A DNA stretch of 64,000 nucleotides, taken from assembly GCF_900456775.1 (NCBI RefSeq), contig NZ_UAUL01000010.1, forward strand, positions 140,155-204,154. The letters run 5' to 3'. How positions within the stretch are numbered: the first letter of the stretch is position 1; each line of letters begins with the position of its first letter. The notes below the pieces were generated by a model that saw only the letters and a list, made by a program, of their open reading frames with translations, was not told the DNA's origin and searched no databases. The stretch comes from Sarcina ventriculi (GTDB lineage: Bacteria; Bacillota; Clostridia; Clostridiales; Clostridiaceae). Below are positions 8,120 to 16,808 of the stretch, piece by piece. The position numbers and the translations under genes are program-made.

Positions 8120-9232
8120 ATGGAGAATATGAGTTTTTATAAAGTTATAGAAAAATATAAAGATTTTGATTTTAACAACTATTTTAGAAATACTACTATA
8201 CAAGATGTAAAAAAAAGTATACATAAAGAAAAATTAGACAGTGAAGATTTATTAAATCTTTTATCACCTAAAGCTATAGAATGTTTAGAAGAGATGGCTC
8301 AAAGGGCTAATGAATTATCAATTCAGTACTTTGGAAAAGTAGTAAATTTATACACTCCTTTATATCTTGCAAATTACTGTGAAAATCATTGTGCTTATTG
8401 TGGATATAATGTAGTTAATAAAATTCATAGGAAAAGGCTTACATTAGAAGAAGTCAAATTGGAAGGGGAAGCTATAAGTAAACAAGGTTTTAAACATCTT
8501 TTAATATTGACAGGAGAGAGTAAAACTAAAACACCAGTATCATATATAGCAGAGTGTGTTAGAGTGTTAAAACCAATGTTTCCATCTATTGGGATAGAAG
8601 TTTATGCTTTGACTGAAAATGAGTATAAGATTTTAGTAGATGCTGGAGTTGATGGGCTTACTATATATCAAGAAACTTACAATGAAGAAGTTTATGATAA
8701 AGTTCACATAAGTGGCCCTAAGAAAGATTATATATTTAGATTAGATGCACCAGAGAGAGGAGCAAAATCTGGAATGAGAGATATTGGTCTTGGAGCGCTT
8801 TTAGGTCTTAGTGATTTTAGAGTGGACGCATTCTTTACAGCTCTTCATGGAGAATATATTGCTAAAAAATACAGAGAAGTAAATATTGCTTATGCACTTC
8901 CAAGAATAAGACCTCATGAAGGAGAATTTGATGATATAAATAAGGTAAATGATAAAAATTTTGTTCAAATGCTTTTGGCTTTTAAAATATTTAATCCTAC
9001 AGCTTCAATTAATATATCTACAAGGGAGAGACCAGTGTTTAGAGAAAATTTAATTCCACTTGGTGCTAATAAAATAAGTGCTGGGGTATCAACAAATGTA
9101 GGTGGACATGCTATAGAGGATGTTGGAGAAGAACAATTTGTAATAAATGATACAAGGAGTGCTAAAGAAATAAAGAATGTTATAAAATCGTTAGGATATC
9201 AAGCTATATTTAAAGATTGGGAGAGAATATAA
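8120..9232 (+). CDS. thiH: 2-iminoacetate synthase ThiH (tyrosine lyase)
   Basis: ThiH is a radical SAM enzyme that splits tyrosine to give dehydroglycine (2-iminoacetate) for ThiG. This oxygen-sensitive route replaces glycine oxidase in anaerobes. The 370-aa protein has the motif CENHCAYC at residues 87-94 and is a paralogue of HydG at 2899, but lacks the HydG C-terminal CxxC...C motif. The start is ATG 8120 or ATG 8129; the latter is 3 nt after GGAG and cannot be excluded. Confidence 0.94.
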   Translation: MENMSFYKVIEKYKDFDFNNYFRNTTIQDVKKSIHKEKLDSEDLLNLLSPKAIECLEEMAQRANELSIQYFGKVVNLYTPLYLANYCENHCAYCGYNVVNKIHRKRLTLEEVKLEGEAISKQGFKHLLILTGESKTKTPVSYIAECVRVLKPMFPSIGIEVYALTENEYKILVDAGVDGLTIYQETYNEEVYDKVHISGPKKDYIFRLDAPERGAKSGMRDIGLGALLGLSDFRVDAFFTALHGEYIAKKYREVNIAYALPRIRPHEGEFDDINKVNDKNFVQMLLAFKIFNPTASINISTRERPVFRENLIPLGANKISAGVSTNVGGHAIEDVGEEQFVINDTRSAKEIKNVIKSLGYQAIFKDWERI

Positions 9233-9233
9233 A

Positions 9234-9842
9234 ATGCTTTATTTGATAACAAATAGACATTTAGTAGACGCTGAAAAATATTATGAAGTTATAAAAACTT
9301 TATCTACCTTAGGATTAAAAAGAATAATTTTAAGGGAAAAGGACTTATCTTCAAATGAATTAGAAGATATTTATGTAAATATAAAAAATATAATTGAGGA
9401 TGATACAAAAATAATAATAAATTCAGATATTGCCTTGGCAAGGCGTGTTAAAGCTTATGGGCTTCACCTCTCATTTAATGATTTTTTAAAATACAAAAAA
9501 CAAAATTTGAATGATTCTTTTGTATTAGGTGTTTCTGTTCATTCTTTGGATGAAGCAATTTTAGTAGAAAAGCTAGGAGCAGATTATATTTTAGCTTCAA
9601 ATATATATGAGACTAAATGTAAAGAAGGATTAAAAGGCAAAGGTGTAGGTTTTTTAAGAGAGATAAAGGAAAAGACAAGTATAAAAGTTATAGCACTAGG
9701 GGGAATAACCTCTAAAAATATAAATGAAGTTTTAGAGGAAAAAGTTGATGGTGTGGCTATTATGAGTGCTTTTATGGAGAGTCAAAATATTTATGAAGAC
9801 TTTAAAAATTTTCAATCTATTATAGATAAATATAGCAAGTAA
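9234..9842 (+). CDS. ThiE/TenI-family protein, probably thiazole tautomerase TenI
   Basis: This 202-aa TIM-barrel protein belongs to the ThiE/TenI superfamily. It begins one base after the thiH stop. The segment TKCKEGLKGKG replaces the ThiE phosphate/pyrophosphate loop (GPIFPTSTK-type), and the INDR motif is reduced to INSD, which fits TenI thiazole tautomerase better than thiamine-phosphate synthase. A genuine ThiE domain is present in the fusion at 11355, so a non-synthase role here is reasonable. The assignment rests on motif reading only. Confidence 0.72.
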   Translation: MLYLITNRHLVDAEKYYEVIKTLSTLGLKRIILREKDLSSNELEDIYVNIKNIIEDDTKIIINSDIALARRVKAYGLHLSFNDFLKYKKQNLNDSFVLGVSVHSLDEAILVEKLGADYILASNIYETKCKEGLKGKGVGFLREIKEKTSIKVIALGGITSKNINEVLEEKVDGVAIMSAFMESQNIYEDFKNFQSIIDKYSK

Positions 9843-9888
9843 TTAAATATAAGAAAAAAGTTTATAGTTTTTAAATGGAGGATTTTTT

Positions 9889-11193
9889 ATGGATTATACA
9901 ACTCAAATGGATGCAGCTAAAAAGGGAATTATAACAAAAGAAATGGAGGCAGTAGCTTTAAAAGAGGGTATGACTTCTGAGGAAATAAGAAGAAAACTTG
10001 CAAAGGGAGTAATTGCAATCCCTGCTAACAAAAATCATAAATCGTTAAACGCAGAAGGGATAGGGGAAGGATTAAGAACAAAAATAAATGTTAATCTTGG
10101 AATATCTAAAGATTGTTATGATTATGAAAAGGAATTAGAAAAGGTAAGAGTAGCTTTAGATATGGGAGCCGAATCTATAATGGATTTATCGAATTATGGG
10201 AAAACAGAAGAAATGAGAAAAAGAATAATAGAAATGTCAAGTGCAATGGTTGGAACTGTTCCTATGTATGATGCCTTAGGGTTTCATGATAAAGATTTAA
10301 AGGATATTACAGTTGATGAATTTTTTGAAGTTGTTGAAAGACATGGACAAGATGGAGTTGATTTCATAACAGTTCATGCGGGATTAAATAGGGAGGCAGT
10401 AGAAACTGTAAAGAGAAATAAAAGACTTACAAATATAGTATCTAGGGGAGGTTCTCTTTTATTTGCTTGGATGGAACTTAATAATTGTGAAAATCCATTT
10501 TTTGAATATTATGATAGGCTTTTAGAAATATGTGCAAAGTATGATATGACTCTTTCTTTAGGAGATGCATTAAGACCAGGTTCAATTAGTGATGCAACAG
10601 ATGCATCTCAAATAAAAGAACTTATAACATTAGGTGAACTTACAAAAAGAGCATGGGAGAAAAATGTACAAGTTATAATTGAAGGGCCTGGACATATGGC
10701 GATAAATGAAATTCAGTCCAATATGTTATTAGAAAAAAAGTTATGTCATGGAGCACCATTTTATGTTTTAGGACCATTAGTTACTGATATTGCTCCAGGA
10801 TATGACCACATAACATCAGCAATAGGAGGAGCTATTGCAGCAAGTTCTGGAGCTGATTTCTTATGTTATGTAACTCCAGCTGAACATTTAAGACTTCCAG
10901 ATTTAAACGATATGAAAGAAGGCATTATAGCTTGTAAAATAGCAGCACATGCAGGAGATATATCTAAAAATGTAAAAGGCGCAAAAGAGTGGGATAAGAA
11001 AATGAGTATGGCAAGAGCTGATATTGATTGGGAAAGAATGTTTAATTTAGCAATAGACAGTAGTAAAGCTAGAGAATATAGAGAAAGTTCTAAGCCTCAT
11101 GATGAAGAGAGTTGTACAATGTGCGGAAAAATGTGTTCTATGAGAACTATGAAAAAGATATTAAATGGAGAACATTTAGAGATAAATAATTAA
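9889..11193 (+). CDS. thiC: Phosphomethylpyrimidine synthase ThiC
   Basis: ThiC is an unusual radical SAM enzyme that converts aminoimidazole ribotide to hydroxymethylpyrimidine phosphate. The 434-aa protein is the short form without the N-terminal extension of E. coli ThiC. Recognisable segments include GTVPMYDA, the VHAG region and the C-terminal cluster ligands CTMCGKMC near residue 417, spaced CX2CX3C rather than the CX2CX4C of E. coli. I believe short clostridial forms share this spacing but could not verify it. GGAGG precedes the ATG. It closes the riboswitch-controlled operon. Confidence 0.95.
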   Translation: MDYTTQMDAAKKGIITKEMEAVALKEGMTSEEIRRKLAKGVIAIPANKNHKSLNAEGIGEGLRTKINVNLGISKDCYDYEKELEKVRVALDMGAESIMDLSNYGKTEEMRKRIIEMSSAMVGTVPMYDALGFHDKDLKDITVDEFFEVVERHGQDGVDFITVHAGLNREAVETVKRNKRLTNIVSRGGSLLFAWMELNNCENPFFEYYDRLLEICAKYDMTLSLGDALRPGSISDATDASQIKELITLGELTKRAWEKNVQVIIEGPGHMAINEIQSNMLLEKKLCHGAPFYVLGPLVTDIAPGYDHITSAIGGAIAASSGADFLCYVTPAEHLRLPDLNDMKEGIIACKIAAHAGDISKNVKGAKEWDKKMSMARADIDWERMFNLAIDSSKAREYRESSKPHDEESCTMCGKMCSMRTMKKILNGEHLEINN

Positions 11194-11245
11194 AATAATT
11201 TATATAAAAAGTTTAAATAATATATGTTTTAGATGGATTAGGAGA

Positions 11246-11295
11246 GATATATTATAAAATAATTATTACTTATAATATATCCCCTATTTTTTATT
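11246..11295 (+). terminator. Probable terminator after thiC
   Basis: GATATATTATAA (11246-11257) pairs perfectly with 11270-11281 and is followed by CCCTATTTTTTATTTT. The stem is AT-only, so strength is uncertain. Confidence 0.5.
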
Positions 11296-11354
11296 TTAAA
11301 TTTAATATTGTTTATATAAAAATAATAAAATAGATAATTTAAAAGGAGAAAATT

Positions 11355-12836
11355 ATGATTAATGGACTTACAATTGCAGGATCAGATAGTTGTGGAGGGG
11401 CAGGTATTCAAGCTGATATTAAGACTATGTCTGCTAATGGAGTTTTTGCAATGAGTGTAATAACAGCAGTAACAGCACAAAGTACTCAAGGAGTTTTTAG
11501 TATAGAGGATATAAGCTCAAATATGATAAAAAAACAAATTAATGTTATTTTTGATGATATAGATGTAAATGTAATTAAAATAGGGATGGTTTCAAAAAAA
11601 GAATCAATAAATGCGATAGTTGAAAGTTTAAGAGAAATTAGAAATTTGCCACCTATTGTTATAGATCCTGTTATGGTGTCTAAAAATGGATTTAATCTTT
11701 TGTCAAAAGATGCAAAAGATGCTTTAATTACTAATCTAATACCTTTTGCAACGTTAATAACGCCTAATATATTAGAAGCTGAAGAAATAACAAATGAAAG
11801 AATTTTAACGTTAGATGATATGAAAAAAGCAGCAGAAGCTATTTTAAGCCTTGGACCTAAAGCTGTTTTAATAAAAGGTGGACATTTAAAGGGTGATGCT
11901 ATCGATGTTTTATATGATGGAATAGAATTTACTATTTTTGAAAAAGAAAGAATAGAAAATGATAATACTCATGGGACGGGCTGTACGTTATCTTCAGCAA
12001 TAGCTGCTAATATAGCTAAGGGAATGTCCTTAAAGGAAAGTGTTGCTTTGGCAAAAGAATATGTCACAAATGCAATAAAGTATGGATTTACTCTAGGTAA
12101 AGGGATAGGACCAACACACCATTTTTATAAATTTTATAATAATCAAGGGGAATTTATTATAAAAAAAGAAAAAAATAAATTTGATGATTTAATCGAAAAT
12201 CATAAAAATAAAGACGAATTTGATTTAAAATCAAAAAAAATATACCTTATAACAGATTATAGATTAGATTTTGATATATTAGTTGAAAAAGTTAGAATAG
12301 CTTTAGAATGTGGAATAAAAATAGTTCAGTATAGAGCTAAAGAAAAATCAACAAAGGATATGTGTGCAGAAGCTAGAGTGCTAAAGCAACTTTGTCATGA
12401 GTATAATGCAATATTTATTGTAAATGATAGAGTGGACATAGCCCTTGTAGTTGATGCTCATGGAGTGCATTTAGGAAGGGAAGATATGAAAATAAGCGAA
12501 GCAAAAAAGATATTAGGAGAAGGAAAAATAATAGGGGCAACTGCACATAATGAAAAGGAAGCACTTGAGGCTATAAGTGAAGGGGCTACGTATTTAGGAG
12601 TAGGTGCTTTATATAAAAGCAAAAGTAAAAGCAATACTGTCAATTTATCTATAGAAACTCTTCAAAAAATAAGAAAAATCACGGATAATCCTATTTTTGG
12701 AATTGGAGGAATAACAGAAAATAATATAAATAGCTCTTTGAGAGAAAACATAGATGGAGTAGCTGTGATTTCTGCCATTTTTCAAACTAATAATATAAAA
12801 AATACTATAAAAGAGATTAATGAAAATTTAAAATAA
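11355..12836 (+). CDS. ThiD-ThiE fusion (HMP-P kinase / thiamine-phosphate synthase)
   Basis: This 493-aa bifunctional protein joins the last steps of thiamine phosphate assembly. Residues 1-265 are ThiD, which phosphorylates hydroxymethylpyrimidine (phosphate): GSDSCGGAGIQAD at the start and THGTGCTLSSA for the anion hole. A charged linker (about 265-290) leads to ThiE (290-493), with QYRAKEK, VNDRVDIAL, GVHLGREDM and GATAHNEKEA, which couples pyrimidine and thiazole. AAGGAG precedes the ATG. No second TPP riboswitch is visible in the 160-bp upstream gap, so control is independent of, or only partly linked to, the thiC operon. Confidence 0.93.
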   Translation: MINGLTIAGSDSCGGAGIQADIKTMSANGVFAMSVITAVTAQSTQGVFSIEDISSNMIKKQINVIFDDIDVNVIKIGMVSKKESINAIVESLREIRNLPPIVIDPVMVSKNGFNLLSKDAKDALITNLIPFATLITPNILEAEEITNERILTLDDMKKAAEAILSLGPKAVLIKGGHLKGDAIDVLYDGIEFTIFEKERIENDNTHGTGCTLSSAIAANIAKGMSLKESVALAKEYVTNAIKYGFTLGKGIGPTHHFYKFYNNQGEFIIKKEKNKFDDLIENHKNKDEFDLKSKKIYLITDYRLDFDILVEKVRIALECGIKIVQYRAKEKSTKDMCAEARVLKQLCHEYNAIFIVNDRVDIALVVDAHGVHLGREDMKISEAKKILGEGKIIGATAHNEKEALEAISEGATYLGVGALYKSKSKSNTVNLSIETLQKIRKITDNPIFGIGGITENNINSSLRENIDGVAVISAIFQTNNIKNTIKEINENLK

Positions 12837-12851
12837 AATATTGATAAAAAA

Positions 12852-12881
12852 TTAACTATAAAAATATATTTTTATAGTTAA
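12852..12881. terminator. Perfect AT-rich hairpin after the thiD-thiE fusion
   Basis: TTAACTATAAAAAT and its complement form a 14-bp perfect stem. The T run lies only on the minus-strand side, so it may not terminate the plus-strand gene efficiently. Confidence 0.35.
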
Positions 12882-13042
12882 TAATAAAAAAATGTAAAAT
12901 TTAGTAATTTTAATTAATGTATTTTTAAATGTATTTTTAAATATCATTAGAGTTTTAAAAAAATACTAAGATATAAAAGCATTAAAAAATATAATTAAAT
13001 TACATAAAAAATTACATTTTTTTTACCTTAATAATCCAAAAC

Positions 13043-13071
13043 TTGCTTTTGAAAAAAATATAGTGTATAAT
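13043..13071 (+). promoter_or_regulatory. Promoter far upstream of the lysozyme gene
   Basis: TTGCTT (13043-13048) and TATAAT (13066-13071), spacer 17 bp. A transcript from here would have a leader of about 375 nt. The rest of the 617-bp gap (12837-13453) shows no convincing gene. Confidence 0.55.
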
Positions 13072-13230
13072 GTATACAAAACGAGGGATATTATGACAAA
13101 AAATAAGGATAAAAATACATAAAAAAATAAATTAATAAATAAAAACATAATATTCAAATAAGACGCAAATTTTTTATATTTATATAATTAGGGAAATTTA
13201 TTTAGTACGATTTTTCTATGCAGAAAATTG

Positions 13231-13304
13231 TAGATTGTTAAAGGTAAGATTAATTTTATGAAAATGCCTAAATGTCGAATTTTAAACATAGCTAGATTGT
13301 TAAA
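13231..13304 (+). repeat. Direct repeat pair with a Spo0A-box-like site between
   Basis: TAGATTGTTAAA occurs at 13231-13242 and 13293-13304. Between them TGTCGAA (13273-13279) matches the Spo0A box consensus TGNCGAA. Both lie in the leader of the lysozyme gene. Functional significance is not established. Confidence 0.35.
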
Positions 13305-13453
13305 AAAGTACTTAAAAAATTAAATTTAAAATTAAAGTTGAATTTTTAGATGGAATTTGTTAAAAAATTTTATTTACTAAGAATTATGAACCCAGTGTTA
13401 ACTATTTCTGCGATAAATATAAGAAATTCTAAGCAAGTAGGAGGAATTTATAA

Positions 13454-15061
13454 GTGAAAAGTAATAAAATAAAAAATATGTTAGTGGTAGCATCAGTGGT
13501 AATAAGTACTACTCTTGTAGGAAGTACATCAGCTTTTGCAGCTACACTACCATTAAGCAGTTCCGCATCTTTAAACTCTTCGTCGAAACAGAGTTTACAA
13601 AAAACTACAACTAAAAACCAATCAAAAACAACGGATAATAACGGTGAAAAAGCACTAACGGATAATACTAAAAACGAAAATATTTCAAAGGTTTCTAATA
13701 AAGCATTTAATAGTATAAAAACTTCAGAAGTTTCAACTGCATCAAAAGATACAACTTTATGTGGTGAGATTCAATATGGTGAAGTTTCTAATCTTGGGAA
13801 TGGTTACACATCATTAAATCTAAGACAAGGCCCTGGCACTAGTTATAATATAATCGGAGAACTTTCAAGTGGTACTAATTTTCAAATAATATCTCAATGT
13901 AATAGTAATTGGTATAAAGTACAATATAATGGAACAACAGGATATGTTTATGCACCATGTATATCTATTGTTAGCGGTAATTTAAGTAGTAGTAGTTCAA
14001 AAACAGGAACAGTTATAAATCTTAGTGGAGATATACAATTAAATTTCAGATTAGGTCCAAGCACTAATGATACTGTAATAGGTGGCTTGTCAGAAGGTAC
14101 AACGTTTACTATATTATCAGAAAGTAACGGATGGTATAAAATAAACTATGATGGAACAATTGGATATGTTTACGGTTACTATGTATCTGTAGGAAATAAT
14201 TCGTCAAGTTTATCAAATTCATCAAGCAATACTTCAAAATCTGGAGTTGTTAGTAATCTAAATAGCGGAGTAGATTTAAATTTTAGATCAGGTCCGAATA
14301 CTGATTATAGCATAATAGGAGAATTATCAGAAGGGACAAGCGTTACTATATTATCAGAAAATAATGGATGGTATAAAATAAATTATGATGGAACGGTTGG
14401 ATATGTTTATTCAAACTATATATCAATAGGAAGCGCTTCATCAAATAATTCAACAAATGCTTCAAATAATTCAACTGCAACTGTTTCAAAAACAAGTGTT
14501 TCAAAAAGTAATTCATCAAAAAAATTAAGTGATTCAAATGTTTCTAACAATGAAGCTACTAATTCATCAAATAATAATGTTGTAGGAACAAATTATGCAA
14601 ATAAGGTTTCATATACAGCACCATCTGATTTAGTTGATTTTACAGCATCATATGAGGGATTTTCAGCAACACCTTATTGGAGCGGTGGTTGGACAGTAGG
14701 ATTTGGACAAAATCATGGAAATTCATATCCACAGAATGTAACTTATCAAGAGGCTTTAAATACACTACAAGGTAGTTTAACTACATACATGAGTCAAGTT
14801 AAGAGCTTAACACAAGGATGTAATTTAAATCAAAATCAAATAAATGCTTTAACAGATTTTGCTTATAATTTAGGAATAGGTTCTTTAGAAAATAGTCAAC
14901 TTCTTCAAGATATAAAAAATGGAAATACAAATGCATCAACCATAATGACAGATTTTCAATCTTGGAGTTATATAGGAGGTTCATTCTCATCAGGACTATA
15001 TGCAAGAAGAACAGCAGAGGCTCAAATGTTCCTTTATGGACAATATAATGATCACCAATAA
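13454..15061 (+). CDS. Secreted lysozyme with three SH3b domains (GH24-type)
   Basis: This 535-aa exported cell-wall hydrolase has a signal peptide (residues 1-30, cleavage after AFAA), a Ser/Thr/Asn-rich stretch, three bacterial SH3 repeats (about 108-175, 185-247, 264-326) that probably bind peptidoglycan, a low-complexity Ser/Asn linker and a T4-type lysozyme domain (388-535). The catalytic Glu is E401 in SYEGF; WTVGFGQNH replaces the usual TIGYGH signature, and NALTDFAYNLG and RRTAEAQMFL are conserved. The start is GTG 13454 with AGGAGG 8 nt before. The role is likely cell-wall turnover or killing of other bacteria; no holin is adjacent, which argues against a phage lysis cassette. Confidence 0.9.
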   Translation: MKSNKIKNMLVVASVVISTTLVGSTSAFAATLPLSSSASLNSSSKQSLQKTTTKNQSKTTDNNGEKALTDNTKNENISKVSNKAFNSIKTSEVSTASKDTTLCGEIQYGEVSNLGNGYTSLNLRQGPGTSYNIIGELSSGTNFQIISQCNSNWYKVQYNGTTGYVYAPCISIVSGNLSSSSSKTGTVINLSGDIQLNFRLGPSTNDTVIGGLSEGTTFTILSESNGWYKINYDGTIGYVYGYYVSVGNNSSSLSNSSSNTSKSGVVSNLNSGVDLNFRSGPNTDYSIIGELSEGTSVTILSENNGWYKINYDGTVGYVYSNYISIGSASSNNSTNASNNSTATVSKTSVSKSNSSKKLSDSNVSNNEATNSSNNNVVGTNYANKVSYTAPSDLVDFTASYEGFSATPYWSGGWTVGFGQNHGNSYPQNVTYQEALNTLQGSLTTYMSQVKSLTQGCNLNQNQINALTDFAYNLGIGSLENSQLLQDIKNGNTNASTIMTDFQSWSYIGGSFSSGLYARRTAEAQMFLYGQYNDHQ

Positions 15062-15105
15062 GAGCATAAAAATATTTTAAATAATTTTTTAGATTGAAGT
15101 ATAAA

Positions 15106-15144
15106 AAAAGGCAATGGTAATTTATCATTGTCTTTTATTTTTTT
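15106..15144 (+). terminator. Terminator of the lysozyme gene
   Basis: AAAAGGCAATG (15106-15116) pairs with CATTGTCTTTT (15126-15136), followed by ATTTTTTTT. Confidence 0.85.
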
Positions 15145-15153
15145 GAAAATTTA

Positions 15154-15171
15154 GTGTTTACGTATAAACAC
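15154..15171. promoter_or_regulatory. Operator 1 for the first drug exporter
   Basis: GTGTTTACGTATAAACAC: 7-bp inverted arms around CGTA. It overlaps the -35 element (TTTACG, 15157-15162). Confidence 0.7.
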
Positions 15172-15185
15172 TTTTGATGTACAAT
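15157..15185 (+). promoter_or_regulatory. Promoter of the first DHA2 exporter
   Basis: TTTACG (15157-15162) and TACAAT (15180-15185), spacer 17 bp, enclosed by two copies of the same palindrome. Confidence 0.65.
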
Positions 15186-15192
15186 ATAAATG

Positions 15193-15210
15193 GTGTTTAT
15201 ATGTAAACAT
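15193..15210. promoter_or_regulatory. Operator 2 for the first drug exporter
   Basis: GTGTTTATATGTAAACAT repeats the palindrome of 15154-15171 exactly 39 bp downstream, covering the predicted transcription start. Two sites in phase suggest a repressor of TetR or similar type, encoded elsewhere. Confidence 0.7.
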
Positions 15211-15233
15211 AATAAAATTTAAAGGAGAAAAAT

Positions 15234-16691
15234 ATGGGAAGTATATTAAAAAAAAATCAAATGTCTTCTGAGGAAATACATAAAAACAGATGGATAATAC
15301 TTGCAATAGTTGTTTTATTGCCTCTTATGTCTTCTTTAGATAGCAACATTGTAAATATAGCTATTCCGACAATTGAAGCAGATTTAAAGATAAATATGGC
15401 TTCAGCTGAGTGGGTTGTTAGCGCTTATCTTATAATAATATCAGCTACAATACTATTATTTGGTAGAATAGGAGATATGAAAAGTAAGGGGTTAGTATTT
15501 ATAAATGGTATTATAGTATTTACATTAGGATCACTTCTTTGTGGAGTATCTATAAATATTTATTTTTTAGTCGCATCTAGAGTAGTACAAGCAATAGGAG
15601 CAGGACTTGTGATGTCAACAAATCAAGGAATAATAACTGCGGTTTTTCCCGTAACTGAAAGAGGAAAAGCACTTGGAATAACTGGTTCAGCTGTTGCACT
15701 TGGTGCTCTTATAGGACCTGCTCTTGGAGGAATCATAGTAACATATTTAACATGGCATTACATATTTTTAATAAATGTTCCAATAGGGATAGTTGCATAT
15801 ATTTTAGCTAGAAAATTTATACCAGTTAATATGTCAACAAAGAATGAAAAAATGGATGGAAAAGGTGCATCAACATTTTTTATTGCAATAGTATTTATAT
15901 TTTCAGCTATAATGGTAGGTCAGCAAATAGGATTTAATGATATTTATATAATTTGTGCATTTATAGTTGGATTTATAGCTTTAGTTATATTTATATTTGT
16001 TGAGAGAAAAGAAAAATCACCAATGCTTGATTTGTCGCTTTTTAGAAATTCTACCTTTTCAACAAATTTAATATGTGCATGTATATCTTTTATATCAATA
16101 AATACAATAAGTATAATAGAGCCATTTTATCTTCAAGATGCATTAGGGTATAGTGCTTTTACATCAGCTATGATTATGATGTCTTATCCTATTGTTATGT
16201 TAGTTGTAGCACCTTTAAGTGGTCATATATCAGATAAGATAGGTAATGGAAAGTTAAATACAATTGGAATTTTAATAACAGGCATATCAATTATAATGTT
16301 ATCTACATTGAATGTAGATTCTAGTATATTAAAAATAGTATTATTTTTATGTGTATTAGGTCTTGCAAATGGACTTTTCCAATCGCCAAATACAAGCGCT
16401 ATAATGTCATCTGTACCTAAAAATAAATTAGGAATAGCAGGCGGAACTAATGCACTTATAAGAAATGTTGGACTAGCTATTGGTGTTTCAGTATCAACAA
16501 CTATTCTTTATGCAGACATGAGTAGACTTGCAGGACACAAAGTTTTAGGATATATACCAGGAAAACCAGATATATTTGTGTCAGCAATGAAAGATGTTTA
16601 TTTAATGGTATCTGTTCTTTGTTTTATAGCTTTTGTACTTTTTATAATCAATATGATAAGGACAAAGGCAAAGAAAAAAGTTTTACTTTAA
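15234..16691 (+). CDS. DHA2-family MFS drug exporter (copy 1)
   Basis: This 485-aa membrane protein is a 14-helix drug:proton antiporter of the EmrB/QacA class. It shows LDSNIVNIAIPTIE in helix 1 (the DHA2 acidic motif), GRIGDMKSK after helix 2 (MFS motif A), and the GPALGG turn of antiporter motif C. It is a close paralogue of the next gene and has its own promoter with two palindromic operators, which implies induction by a small molecule. Substrates cannot be read from sequence. AAAGGAG precedes the ATG. Confidence 0.9.
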   Translation: MGSILKKNQMSSEEIHKNRWIILAIVVLLPLMSSLDSNIVNIAIPTIEADLKINMASAEWVVSAYLIIISATILLFGRIGDMKSKGLVFINGIIVFTLGSLLCGVSINIYFLVASRVVQAIGAGLVMSTNQGIITAVFPVTERGKALGITGSAVALGALIGPALGGIIVTYLTWHYIFLINVPIGIVAYILARKFIPVNMSTKNEKMDGKGASTFFIAIVFIFSAIMVGQQIGFNDIYIICAFIVGFIALVIFIFVERKEKSPMLDLSLFRNSTFSTNLICACISFISINTISIIEPFYLQDALGYSAFTSAMIMMSYPIVMLVVAPLSGHISDKIGNGKLNTIGILITGISIIMLSTLNVDSSILKIVLFLCVLGLANGLFQSPNTSAIMSSVPKNKLGIAGGTNALIRNVGLAIGVSVSTTILYADMSRLAGHKVLGYIPGKPDIFVSAMKDVYLMVSVLCFIAFVLFIINMIRTKAKKKVLL

Positions 16692-16718
16692 TATAAAAAA
16701 TTTAAATACAAGTATAAA

Positions 16719-16756
16719 AAAAAGATAATGATAAATAATATATCATTATCTTTTTT
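16719..16756 (+). terminator. Terminator between the two exporters
   Basis: AAAAAGATAATGATA (16719-16733) pairs with 16741-16755, loop AATAATA, followed by T. Confidence 0.88.
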
Positions 16757-16808
16757 AGTTTTATTTTGATAAATGGAATTATATTAATAAGTAAAAAGGA
16801 GAAAGTAT

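Noticed and set aside
13093..13122. Nine-codon frame in the lysozyme leader (MTKNKDKNT)
   Set aside because: Although GAGGG precedes it, the frame is too short and too A-rich to support as a gene; kept only as a possible leader peptide.
13454..15061. Lysozyme as a prophage endolysin
   Set aside because: It has a signal peptide and SH3 repeats, and no holin, portal, integrase or tail genes lie nearby.
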